Positions 35,803 through 44,715 of a DNA stretch of 64,000 nt are shown one piece after another (the first letter of the stretch is position 1; every line of letters begins with the position of its first letter). Position numbers and translations under genes: made by a program. This stretch comes from Gemmatimonadaceae bacterium. Lineage in GTDB: Bacteria > Gemmatimonadota > Gemmatimonadetes > Gemmatimonadales > Gemmatimonadaceae. Location: positions 186,001 through 250,000 of the forward strand of contig DATNEW010000015.1 in assembly GCA_035606695.1 (NCBI GenBank), read 5' to 3'. The notes beneath the pieces were generated by a model. That model had not been told where the DNA came from and did not search any database. It was given only the letters and a program-made list of their open reading frames with translations.

Positions 35803-38800
35803 GTGCGTCGAACCGTATCCTCCCTCGCTCTCTTGTTCGTGGCCGCGATTGCGCCGGCCGCCAGCGCTCAGGGCAGAACGCTCACGGGTCGCGTCTATGA
35901 TGACGCAACGCAACAGGGCATTCCTGGTGCGCTCGTCAGCGTCGTCAACGGAACCGCGATCGCCCAGGCGGGCGCCGACGGGCGCTATCACATTGCGCTG
36001 CCGTCGTCGTCCGTGAAGCTTCTCTTCCGCGGACTTGGCTACAAGCGGCGGGAGATCGACGTGGACGGCGCGCGCACGACGCTCGACGTCGAGATGACGA
36101 AAGAAGCGCTGCAGCTGAACGAAGTCGTCGTCACCGGCACCGCGACCACGCAGGAACGGCAAAACGTGTCGACGGCCGTGTCGACGGTCGCGGGCGACAA
36201 GCTCGCCGAAGCGCCGTCCGCATCGCTCGAGAATGCGCTGCAGGGCAAAGTCGTCGGCGCAACGATCAACATGAACTCGGGCGCGCCGGGCGGCGGCGGC
36301 CAGATTCAGATTCGCGGCGTCACGTCCATCCTTGGCAACGGGCAGCCGTTGTTCGTGGTCGACGGCGTGATCTTCTCGAACGACGCGTTCTCGGCTGGTA
36401 TCAACGCCGTGACGCGCGCGAGTGGGTCGGGCGCCACGTCGAACCAGGACAACGCGGTCAACCGTCTGGCCGATCTGAATCCGGACGAGATCGAGAACAT
36501 TCAAATTCTCAAGAGCGCCGCGGCGTCGGCGATCTACGGGTCGATGGCGACGAACGGCGTCGTGCTCATCACGACCAAGCGTGGTCACAGCGGCACGACG
36601 CAGTTCCACCTCACCGAGCGCATGGGCACGAACTCGGCCGATCGTCTGCTCGGTTCGCGCCGGTTCCAGTCGCAGGCGGACCTCGCCTCGGTCGTCGGAA
36701 CGGCGGACGCGGCGAAGTACTGCCCGTCCAACCCGTGCCCGTACTTCGATTATCAGGGACAGCTCTACGGCCAGCGCGCGCTCGCGAACGAGACGGCGCT
36801 GGCGCTGAGCGGCGGTACCGACGTGACGAAGTACTTCGTGTCGGCCAACGACAAGAAGGATCCTGGCACGATGATGAACACCGGCGCGCGCCGGCAGGAC
36901 GTTCGTCTGAATCTCGATCAGGCCCTCGGCAGCCGTTGGACGCTGAGCTCCTCGGCTGCGATCTACCGCAGCCAGACGGCGCGCGGCATTTCGAACAACG
37001 ACAACACGTTCACGAGCCCGATCTACGCGTTCGGCTACACGCCGGCCGTCGTCGATCTTCGCCAGCTCGGTCCGAACGGCAAACCGATCGACAACATCCT
37101 GCTGCGGGACGTGCTGAGCACGGGCTCGAATCCGTTCCAGACGATTGCCGCGGTGAAGGACGATGAAGACGTGTGGCGTCAGGTCGGCAGCGGGCAGGCG
37201 CGCTTCAATGCGTGGTCGAACACGACGCAGACGCTGCAGTTCAGCGCCATGGGCGGCTTCGACCGCTACGACTCGAACGGCGAGACGTATTCGCCGAACT
37301 ATCTCCAGTTCGAGCCGGACGATGGTCTGCCGGGTACGGCGGTCGAGGCCGAAGGCCAGGTCCGCATGTATAACAGTTCGTTGAACCTGGTCCACACGTA
37401 CACGCCCACGAACAATCGGTGGCTGCCGGGCCTGACGTCGGCCACGACCTCGGGTGGCTTCCAGTACGAGGATCGCGCGATCAACAGCTTCTCGGTCACG
37501 GCGCGCGGGTTGCTGCCGAGCGTGCAGGAGATCAACCAGGGAACGCCGACGCTCGCGCAGAACAAGTCGGTCATCCGCAACGAAGCGTTTTATCTGAGCG
37601 AAGAATTCCTCGGCCTCAACGATCGCCTGTCGGCGTCGGCGCACGTGCGCTCCGAGCGGTCGAGCGTGAACGGCGATCGCCAGAAGTGGTTCAACTGGCC
37701 GGCGGTGTCGGCGGCGTATCGCTTCGTCAACATTCTGCCGCACGCGGACGAGATCAAGCTCCGCGGCTCGCTCGGCATTTCGGGCAATCAGCCGCTGTAC
37801 GGTCTCCGCGACAACGTGCTCGTGTCGAACGGCATCTACGACGGCCGCAACGCCATCGCCGAGCCGTCGATCATCGGCAACGGCAACATCGAGCCGGAGA
37901 AGATGCGCGAGTCGGAGATCGGCATCGACGGTTCGTTCTTCGAGAACCGCATCGGTCTCGAGACCAGCTACTACACGCGGATCATCAGCGACATGCTGTT
38001 GCAGGCGCCGCTGTCGCCGTCGAGCGGCTTCAGCAACGATTACATCAACGGCGGCACGATGAAGACGGCGGGCGTCGAGCTCGCGATGACGTTGCTGCCC
38101 GTCCGCAACAAGAACTTCACCTGGACGTCGCGCACGCAGTACTACGCCAACCAGTCGCGCATCGTCTCCCTGCCGACGTCGGTTGCCGACTTCGTCGTTC
38201 CGAGCTCGGGCTTCGGCGCGCAGTACGGCCGCGGCCGCATCGCGCGCGGGTATCGCTCCACGCTCATCTGGGGCAACCTCACGCACGCGGACGGCACCGT
38301 CATCGACACCGTGCTCGCCGACGCCAATCCCTACTTCCAGATGGGATTCGGCAACGACTTCAACATTCGCGGCCTGACGATCAACACGCTCCTCGACTGG
38401 AGAAAGGGCGGCTACGTGTCGGACATGACGAACAACCTGTTCGACGAAGGCGGCAATTCGTGGGATTACGACAAGGCCTCGCCCAACACCACGGTCGGCA
38501 AGACGCTGGGCGCGTTCCGCTACAACTCGTGGAACGCCGGGCGCAACGCCGGTGCGTACATCGAGGACGGTTCGTACCTCAAGCTCCGCGAGGTCACGCT
38601 GTCGTATCCATTCCCGTCGCGCTTCACGCAGCGACTGCTGCCAGGTTCGCAGAACGCGCGGCTGTCGTTCAGCGGCCGCAATCTCTACACGTGGACGAAG
38701 TATTGGAGCTTCGATCCGGAAGTGAACAACTTCGGCAACCAGAACGTCGTCCGTTTCGTCGATCTCGCGCCGTTCCCGCCGACGCGCAGCTTCCTGTTCG

Positions 38801-38820
38801 GCATCGACATTGGCTACTGA
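35803..38820 (+). CDS. SusC/RagA family TonB-linked outer-membrane protein
   Basis: This protein of about 1005 aa has a signal peptide (cleavage after ASAQ) and a carboxypeptidase-D-like domain (about residues 25-100). The TonB-box-like LNEVVVTGTA and plug (GQIQIRGVTSILGNGQPLFVVDGVI; LNPDEIENIQILKSAAASAI) follow, then a 22-strand barrel ending in FLFGIDIGY. It pairs with the SusD gene downstream, so the two form a nutrient uptake complex energised by TonB. The second GTG is chosen because GAGG lies eight bases before it; the one at 35794 abuts the GAGG. Substrate is unknown; there are no glycosidase genes adjacent. Confidence 0.93.
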   Translation: MRRTVSSLALLFVAAIAPAASAQGRTLTGRVYDDATQQGIPGALVSVVNGTAIAQAGADGRYHIALPSSSVKLLFRGLGYKRREIDVDGARTTLDVEMTKEALQLNEVVVTGTATTQERQNVSTAVSTVAGDKLAEAPSASLENALQGKVVGATINMNSGAPGGGGQIQIRGVTSILGNGQPLFVVDGVIFSNDAFSAGINAVTRASGSGATSNQDNAVNRLADLNPDEIENIQILKSAAASAIYGSMATNGVVLITTKRGHSGTTQFHLTERMGTNSADRLLGSRRFQSQADLASVVGTADAAKYCPSNPCPYFDYQGQLYGQRALANETALALSGGTDVTKYFVSANDKKDPGTMMNTGARRQDVRLNLDQALGSRWTLSSSAAIYRSQTARGISNNDNTFTSPIYAFGYTPAVVDLRQLGPNGKPIDNILLRDVLSTGSNPFQTIAAVKDDEDVWRQVGSGQARFNAWSNTTQTLQFSAMGGFDRYDSNGETYSPNYLQFEPDDGLPGTAVEAEGQVRMYNSSLNLVHTYTPTNNRWLPGLTSATTSGGFQYEDRAINSFSVTARGLLPSVQEINQGTPTLAQNKSVIRNEAFYLSEEFLGLNDRLSASAHVRSERSSVNGDRQKWFNWPAVSAAYRFVNILPHADEIKLRGSLGISGNQPLYGLRDNVLVSNGIYDGRNAIAEPSIIGNGNIEPEKMRESEIGIDGSFFENRIGLETSYYTRIISDMLLQAPLSPSSGFSNDYINGGTMKTAGVELAMTLLPVRNKNFTWTSRTQYYANQSRIVSLPTSVADFVVPSSGFGAQYGRGRIARGYRSTLIWGNLTHADGTVIDTVLADANPYFQMGFGNDFNIRGLTINTLLDWRKGGYVSDMTNNLFDEGGNSWDYDKASPNTTVGKTLGAFRYNSWNAGRNAGAYIEDGSYLKLREVTLSYPFPSRFTQRLLPGSQNARLSFSGRNLYTWTKYWSFDPEVNNFGNQNVVRFVDLAPFPPTRSFLFGIDIGY

Positions 38821-38917
38821 GCCAGTGCGATCACCGGGAATGAGAATGCGAAATCACTCACACGAACGAACCTCTCCGACTTCTTCGACCTCTTCGACCT
38901 TTTCGAGGACTGAATTC

Positions 38918-40363
38918 ATGAGCCGCATGTTGAGGGCTTCCGTGAAGCCTGGCATGGTCGCGGTCGCCGCGGGCGCTGTGGTACTGGCCGCCTGCGCCGA
39001 TCGTCTGACGGTGCCGAACTTTCAAAGTCCGACCGTTTCATCGATCACCGCCGATCCCGTCGCGGCGATTCCGCTGCTCGCCACCGGCGTGCTGCGCGAC
39101 GACCGCGGCAATATGCCGGGGTACGTGCTCGGCGTCGGCATCCTCGGTCGCGAGGCGTACAACTACACGCCCACCGAAGGCCGCAACACGACGGGGTGGC
39201 TGACGTCCGACGTCAGCAACGGCACGTCCTTCGGCGGCGTCTCGTTGTGGTCAGGTCCCTACTTCACCATGCGCGATGCGTTCAACACGCTGAGCGTGAT
39301 CGAGGCGTCGGGCTCGGTCTTCAGCGACGCGCAGAAGAACGCGCTGCGCGGGCTGATGCACACCGAGATGGCGTTGAGCGTGTTGTACCTGATCAACACC
39401 CGCGACAAGCTGGGCACGCCCGTCGACGTGTACGCCGACCCGAACAAGCTCGCCCCGTTCGTGTCGCGCGACTCGGCGTTCGCGTACGTCGTCGGAACGT
39501 TGAACCAGGCGCAGACGGAGTTGTCGAACGGCGGCGGCTCGTTCCCGTTCACGCTGCCCTCGGGGTTCAGCATCACCGGCAAAGCGGCGGTTCCGGCCGA
39601 CGTGATCAAGTTCAACCGCGCCCTCGCGGCGCGTGTGAACGCGTATCGCGCATCGTTGGGGCTGTCCGGATGCGGCGCGGCGCGCAGCGCAGCGTGCTAC
39701 CAGACGGTGCTCACGAACCTCTCGGCGTCGTTCCTGGATCCCGCCGCGTCGATGAGCCTCGGGTTCTACAACGTCTACTCGGCGGCGGCGGGCGACGTCG
39801 CGAACAGCAACAGCAACGCGGCCACGACGGCGATCGTCGCGCACGCCAAGTCGGACAGCGGTGTGCTCGTCAACGCGGCGGGCGCCAAAGACACGCGATT
39901 CACGACGAAGATCATCACCCTCACCGCGGCGAAGGCGCCGCCGACCAACGTCGCGGGTGTCGCGACGAAGTTCGACTTCGCCCAGCCCGCGCAGCGAACC
40001 GACCCGATCGCGATCATTCGCAACGAGGAGTTGATCCTGCTCCGTGCCGAAGCCCGCTACTACACGGGCGATCAGACGGGCGCGCTCGCCGACATCAACC
40101 TCATTCGCACGAAGTCCGGCGGCCTCGATGCGCGCGGGGCATTCACCAGCGAGTCCGACTTCCTGGACGAGCTGCTGTACAACCGACGCTGGTCGCTGAT
40201 GTTCGAGGGCCATCGGTGGATCGACATGCGCCGCTTCGGTCGGTTGAATCAGCTCACGATCGACGCGCCGACGCACGTCGTCGTCGCCAACCTGCCGATC
40301 CCGCAAGCCGAGTGTCTGCAGCGCGCGAACGCCGACGCGTCGCTCAAAGCGCCCGGGTGCTGA
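38918..40363 (+). CDS. SusD/RagB family nutrient-binding outer-membrane lipoprotein
   Basis: This 481-aa lipoprotein has a lipobox (VVLAACADR, Cys at about residue 26). The helical TPR-like region and C-terminal FLDELLYNRRWSLMFEGHRWIDMRRFGRL are hallmarks of SusD. It binds substrate at the cell surface and closes the SusC channel. The ATG follows GAGGA at a suitable distance; the upstream leader is a low-complexity CTTCGACC run. It is followed 24 bases after its stop by a long palindromic terminator. Confidence 0.93.
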   Translation: MSRMLRASVKPGMVAVAAGAVVLAACADRLTVPNFQSPTVSSITADPVAAIPLLATGVLRDDRGNMPGYVLGVGILGREAYNYTPTEGRNTTGWLTSDVSNGTSFGGVSLWSGPYFTMRDAFNTLSVIEASGSVFSDAQKNALRGLMHTEMALSVLYLINTRDKLGTPVDVYADPNKLAPFVSRDSAFAYVVGTLNQAQTELSNGGGSFPFTLPSGFSITGKAAVPADVIKFNRALAARVNAYRASLGLSGCGAARSAACYQTVLTNLSASFLDPAASMSLGFYNVYSAAAGDVANSNSNAATTAIVAHAKSDSGVLVNAAGAKDTRFTTKIITLTAAKAPPTNVAGVATKFDFAQPAQRTDPIAIIRNEELILLRAEARYYTGDQTGALADINLIRTKSGGLDARGAFTSESDFLDELLYNRRWSLMFEGHRWIDMRRFGRLNQLTIDAPTHVVVANLPIPQAECLQRANADASLKAPGC

Positions 40364-40386
40364 TCGGACTTCCACACGACGAGTGA

Positions 40387-40418
40387 ATGCGCCCGCCCTC
40401 GATCGAGGGCGGGCGCAT
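40387..40418 (+). terminator. palindromic terminator after the SusC/SusD pair
   Basis: This is a 32-base perfect palindrome with half-site ATGCGCCCGCCCTCGA, followed by TTACTTTCT. It ends 14 bases before the start codon of the permease gene, so it separates the two transcripts. Confidence 0.85.
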
Positions 40419-40432
40419 TACTTTCTCCCCCC

Positions 40433-41764
40433 ATGGCACTCCAGGCACGCACCGCGCTCCAGCGCGGCGTCGGAACGCTCTCGCTGGTGTTCATCCTCTT
40501 CTTCTGCACATCGGGAGGACCGTACACCACCGAGACGTTGATTCATTCCGTGGGGCCGGGTCTTGGCCTCTTGATTCTGCTGCTCGTGCCGATCGTGTGG
40601 TCGGTGCCGGAAGTGCTCATCGTCGGCGAGCTCGCGAGCATGCTGCCGGAGGAGGGGGGCTACTATCGCTGGGTCGATCGCGCGTTCGGCCGATTCTGGG
40701 CGTTTCAGAACGGCTGGCTCACGTGGATGTATTCGCTCGTCGACATGGCGCTCTATCCGGAGCTGTTCAATCAGTATCTGCGGTACTTCGTGCCGGGCTT
40801 GAGCGATTCGACGCGCTGGATCGTGTCGCTCGCGGTGATCTGGGGCGCGACGGCAATCAATCTGCGCGGCGCCGTGCGCGTCGGCCGGACGTCGATCGTC
40901 ACCGGTGTGTTCATCGTCGCCGGGTTCCTTGCCATGGCGCTCGGCGCGCTGCCGCACGCGACGCATGTGCCGTGGCATCCGTTCGCGTCCGGCGAAGCGC
41001 ATGGATTTGGCGGCGTCGCTGTAGGATTGTCGATCGCGTTGTGGAACTACATCGGCTGGGACAACGCGTCGACGGTGCAGGGCGAAGTGCGGGACGCGTC
41101 ACGCGCGTATCCGCGCGCGCTGGCGTTCGCGCTGCCGCTCGTGACGATCGGCTATTTCGTCGCGCTTCTGCCGGCGCTGTCGGCGACGGATTGGACGACG
41201 TGGAGCGACGGGGACTGGCCGGACATCGCGCGGGCCGCGGTCACCGGAATGCCTGGCCGCGTCATCGCGGGATGGCTCGCACTCGCCGGCATGGTGAGCG
41301 CGCTGTCGTTGTTCAACGCACTGCTGTTGTCCTACTCGCGTATTCCGCTCGTGCTCGCGCAGGATCGTTTGCTGCCCGCGCCGCTCGCGCGCGTCGACGA
41401 GCGAGGCACGCCGCGGAACGCGGTGCTCGTGTCGGCGGTATGCTACTCGATCTTCGTGCTCGTGCCGTTCGGCAAGCTCGTCGTGGCGGACGTGCTGCTG
41501 TATTCGTTCGCGTTGTTTCTCGAGTTCGGAGCGCTCGTGCGGCTGCGACGCACCGAACCGGAGCTGCGCGGCGCGTTTCGCATTCCGATTGGACGCGGCG
41601 GTGTCGCGTTGCTCGCGGCGCTGCCCATGGTCGTCCTCCTCGGCGTGATCGCGATTTCGTTTAGAGATGGCGAATACGGCGTGCCGGCGGTGATTGGGAC
41701 GGCGGTCGCGATGGCTCTCGGACCGATCGTCTATCGACTGGCTCAACGGCCGTCGTCATCCTGA
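40433..41764 (+). CDS. APC superfamily amino-acid permease
   Basis: This 443-aa protein has about 12 hydrophobic segments. The first (FCTSGGPYTTETLIHSVGPGLGLLILLLVPIVW) resembles the APC substrate-binding TM1, and ELASMLPEEGGYYRWVDRAF matches the conserved TM2 region. IGWDNASTVQGEVRDASRAYPRAL is the TM6-7 loop. It probably exchanges or imports an amino acid or amine across the inner membrane. Its stop codon lies in the first bases of a family-1 repeat (GTCATCCTGAGC). Confidence 0.88.
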   Translation: MALQARTALQRGVGTLSLVFILFFCTSGGPYTTETLIHSVGPGLGLLILLLVPIVWSVPEVLIVGELASMLPEEGGYYRWVDRAFGRFWAFQNGWLTWMYSLVDMALYPELFNQYLRYFVPGLSDSTRWIVSLAVIWGATAINLRGAVRVGRTSIVTGVFIVAGFLAMALGALPHATHVPWHPFASGEAHGFGGVAVGLSIALWNYIGWDNASTVQGEVRDASRAYPRALAFALPLVTIGYFVALLPALSATDWTTWSDGDWPDIARAAVTGMPGRVIAGWLALAGMVSALSLFNALLLSYSRIPLVLAQDRLLPAPLARVDERGTPRNAVLVSAVCYSIFVLVPFGKLVVADVLLYSFALFLEFGALVRLRRTEPELRGAFRIPIGRGGVALLAALPMVVLLGVIAISFRDGEYGVPAVIGTAVAMALGPIVYRLAQRPSSS

Positions 41765-41851
41765 GCTCGTTCGTCGTCATCCCGAGCGAGCGAAGCGCGG
41801 CGAGAAGGGGGTCCCTCGACTCCGGGGCTCCGCGCCTTCGCTCGGGATGAC
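41755..41851. repeat. family-1 inverted repeat between convergent genes
   Basis: A partial left arm (GTCATCCTGAGC, 41755-41766) overlaps the permease stop. A full left arm follows (GTCATCCCGAGCGAGCGAAG, from 41776) and its inverse (GCGCCTTCGCTCGGGATGAC, 41832-41851). The internal part holds GGGGTCCC and GGGGCTCC. The repeat fills the gap before the convergent amidohydrolase gene. Confidence 0.85.
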
Positions 41852-41861
41852 GTCCGTTTGG

Positions 41862-43112
41862 TCACGGCTTCTTGTACACCACCCCCGCCTTCATCACGAA
41901 CGGCACCGTACTGATCGCCATGATGTCCTTCGTCGGATCGCCCTGCACCGCGATCAGATCGGCGAGATACCCCGTCTTCACGGCGCCGAGCCGCTCGCCC
42001 ATGCCGAGCATCTTGGCATCGTTCACGGTGGCGGCGCGCAACGCCTGAAGCGGCGTCAGGCCGTTCTCAACGAGGCCTTCGACTTCCTTCGCATTGTCGC
42101 CGTGCGCGAGCGGGCCGGAGTCCGCGCCGCTGCAGATCGTCACGCCGGCATCCATGGCGTACTTGAGCTTTTGCTTGCTCGTATTGCGATTGCCGACCGA
42201 CACCGTGGGCACGAAACACGCGCCGTGTTCCGCCATGAGCTTGAACACCTCCGGCGTACCGTTGTCGCCGTGCTCGATCGTCTTCGCGCCGGCGAGAATG
42301 GCGCGACGCATTCCTTCCGCCGTGGTCGCGTGCGACGCGACGTGTCGTCCACTGCTCTCGGCCACGCGTACCGCGGCGTCGAACTCTTCCTGCGTCGGGC
42401 CCGGCATTGCTTCGCCGTTCGGCCCCCAGCGATAGTCCGCGTAGATCTTGATCCAATCGGCGCCGTGCTTGATCTGATCGCGCACGACGCGTGTGAAGCC
42501 TTCGACGCCATTCGCTTCCTCGGCGCCCTGTGGAATGACGTCCGCGTACTCGGGCGTGAAGCCTTTGGGCGCATACTCGCCGGTGACGACGATGGCGCGC
42601 GTCACGACCCACATGCGCGGACCGGGGACGATGCCCTGATTGATCGCGTCGCGCAGGCCGACGTCGGCGTACCCGGCGCCCTCGGTGCCGAGGTCGCGTT
42701 CGCTCGTGAAGCCGGCCATGAGCTGCGCTTTCGCATGGTTGACGGCGCGCGCGACGCGCAACGCGAGCGGCTCGTGCAGCACCTGATCGTTCCACGACGT
42801 CTCGTTGTACGGGTGCAAGAGCAGATGGCCGTGCCCCTCGATCAAACCGGGCAGGAGCGTGGTGCCCGGCAGAGCGATCGTCGTGGCGTCCGGCGGCACG
42901 GTGATCTGCGCGCGCGGCCCCACGGCCTCGATCTTGTCGCCGCGCACGAGCACCGCCCAGCCGTCGTGCGGCGCATCGGCGACGGCGTCCCAGACACGGT
43001 CGGGCACGAGCAGCGTCGGCGGACCAACCGGCGCGGCGGGACGGCCGCCGCGGCCCTGCGCGGCGAGCACGGCGGGAACGGCCAGAAGCGGGATGATGAA
43101 ACGAGTATACAT
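41862..43112 (-). CDS. exported amidohydrolase (imidazolonepropionase-like)
   Basis: This 416-aa metal-dependent hydrolase has a signal peptide (cleavage after VLAAQ) and an immediate GRGGRP tract. GLIEGHGHLLLHP supplies the first metal His pair, and HATTAEGMRRAILAGAKTIEHGD the later His residues. CSGADSGPLAHGDN holds the catalytic Asp, and a C-terminal strand pair follows. It probably acts on a cyclic amide or dipeptide in the periplasm. It is divided from the upstream MBL gene by nine AT-rich bases, so co-transcription is likely. Substrate unknown. Confidence 0.85.
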   Translation of the reverse strand: MYTRFIIPLLAVPAVLAAQGRGGRPAAPVGPPTLLVPDRVWDAVADAPHDGWAVLVRGDKIEAVGPRAQITVPPDATTIALPGTTLLPGLIEGHGHLLLHPYNETSWNDQVLHEPLALRVARAVNHAKAQLMAGFTSERDLGTEGAGYADVGLRDAINQGIVPGPRMWVVTRAIVVTGEYAPKGFTPEYADVIPQGAEEANGVEGFTRVVRDQIKHGADWIKIYADYRWGPNGEAMPGPTQEEFDAAVRVAESSGRHVASHATTAEGMRRAILAGAKTIEHGDNGTPEVFKLMAEHGACFVPTVSVGNRNTSKQKLKYAMDAGVTICSGADSGPLAHGDNAKEVEGLVENGLTPLQALRAATVNDAKMLGMGERLGAVKTGYLADLIAVQGDPTKDIMAISTVPFVMKAGVVYKKP

Positions 43113-43121
43113 ATTATTTAA

Positions 43122-44558
43122 TTAGTTTGTTGGTATATCAGAATGCTCATCGACGACCGGCAGCCCGGCACGTTGCCAGGCCCGGAAGCCGCCCGTCACG
43201 TTGGCGACCTGCGTAAAACCTTTCGCCTGAAGCACACTCGCCGCAATCGCCGAGCGCGTGCCGCCCTGGCAATGCAGCGCGATCGGCGTGTCGCGCGGCA
43301 CCTGGTCCAGCGACGCCGCCAGCTCGCCGAGATAATGATGCTCGGCCTGCGGCAAGTGTCCGGCATCCCATTCGGGCGTACCGCGAACGTCGACGACGAG
43401 CCGGTGGTGCGCCGCCGCAAGGCCAACGACGTCGATCTGTTCGACACGCTGCAATGGGCCGACCTCGCTCGCCCAGGCGTCGCGGACGTCTCGGCCCGCG
43501 ACGGCGACGACGCGATCGTGCCCGACCTGCGCCAACATCGTGCGCGCGCGCCGCACGCGGTCATCGTCGTCGGCCAACAGCACGATGTCCCGATCGTACG
43601 ACAGCAGTGATCCCGCCCACGTTGGAAAGGACGTCCCGACCGGAATGTTGAGCGTGCCCGGAATGTGGCCGGCGGCGAAGTCGGCGGTCGATCGCACGTC
43701 GACGATCGACGCGCCTTCGCCGATCGCGCGCCGCAACCCGGCGAGATCCATCGCCGGCAGCCGCTGCGACACATCCGCGGCGCGCGGTGGTCCGTCGCGA
43801 TTCACCGCCTTCATGCGCGCGAAATAACCCGGCGCCTCGGGCTGGCCGGACAAGACCTCGCGGACGAACGCGTCCTCATCGCTCGTCTGAAAGGCCCAAT
43901 TCGCCAGGCGCTCGTAGCCCATCGTCGTCGACGGAACGGCGCCGAGTGATTTACCGCATGCCGAGCCCGCGCCGTGGCCGGGCCAGAGCTGCAGGTAGTC
44001 GGGCAGATCGCGCGTTGATGCGATCGAATGAAAGAGCGACCGCGCGAGCACGTCCATCGTTCCGGTTTGATGTGCCGCGCGCTCGAGCAGATCCGGCCGC
44101 CCGACATCGCCGGCGAAAATGAAATCGCCCGTCAGCATGCCGACGGGCCGGTCGCTCATCGCGGTGTCCGTGATGACGAAGCAGAGGTGTTCCGGCGTGT
44201 GGCCGGGCGTGTGGCGCACGGTGAGCCGCACTTCGCCGACGTCGATCGTGTCGCCGTCACGCAGCAGCCGAGCATGGTCGGTTGCCGCGAAGCCATAGTG
44301 CCACTCGTCGCCGCCACCGCTCGACAACAGCAGTTTCGCGCCCGTTCGCGACGCGAGCTCGCGCGCGCCGGACACGAAGTCCGCGTGAATGTGCGTTTCG
44401 GTCACCATGACGATGCGCAGCTTCGCGTGCGAGGCCGCCACCATGTACCGGGGGATATCGCGATTGGGATCGACCACGATCGCCGCCCCGGTCGCCTGGC
44501 AGCCGATGAGGTAGCTCGCCTGGGCCAGCGCGTCGTCGTAGAGGCGTTCGAGGAGCAT
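43122..44558 (-). CDS. MBL-fold metallohydrolase fused to two rhodanese domains (persulfide dioxygenase-like)
   Basis: This 478-aa cytoplasmic protein has an ETHE1-type metallo-beta-lactamase domain first (about residues 1-235): TETHIHADFVSG, HTPGHTPEHLCF and GDFIFAGDVGRPDLL. Two rhodanese domains follow (about 265-365 and 380-470). The second has HCQGGTRSA with the active Cys. In the first the active loop reads LLADDDDR and lacks the Cys, so it is probably structural. The enzyme would oxidise glutathione-like persulfide and move sulfur. The ATG chosen begins the conserved MLLERLYDDALAQASYLI; an upstream in-frame start adds 14 residues. Confidence 0.88.
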   Translation of the reverse strand: MLLERLYDDALAQASYLIGCQATGAAIVVDPNRDIPRYMVAASHAKLRIVMVTETHIHADFVSGARELASRTGAKLLLSSGGGDEWHYGFAATDHARLLRDGDTIDVGEVRLTVRHTPGHTPEHLCFVITDTAMSDRPVGMLTGDFIFAGDVGRPDLLERAAHQTGTMDVLARSLFHSIASTRDLPDYLQLWPGHGAGSACGKSLGAVPSTTMGYERLANWAFQTSDEDAFVREVLSGQPEAPGYFARMKAVNRDGPPRAADVSQRLPAMDLAGLRRAIGEGASIVDVRSTADFAAGHIPGTLNIPVGTSFPTWAGSLLSYDRDIVLLADDDDRVRRARTMLAQVGHDRVVAVAGRDVRDAWASEVGPLQRVEQIDVVGLAAAHHRLVVDVRGTPEWDAGHLPQAEHHYLGELAASLDQVPRDTPIALHCQGGTRSAIAASVLQAKGFTQVANVTGGFRAWQRAGLPVVDEHSDIPTN

Positions 44559-44715
44559 GGCAGGAGAATGGGCGGTCGCGGCTGGGTTTGCAACGAGCAT
44601 ACAGCGTCACCAACGCCGGTGCAGAACACGGCGTAACACTACATACGGTCGTCCGTCCCGCTCCCACGGGTGCTCAGTGCCCTCACGGCGGCCGCATCCT
44701 GCCTTCAACCCACCG

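Noticed and set aside
35482-38286. A 934-codon open frame on the minus strand opposite the SusC gene
   Set aside because: It is Arg/Val/Asp-rich, has no domain motifs and mirrors the codon pattern of the real gene. Long antisense frames are expected at this GC content.
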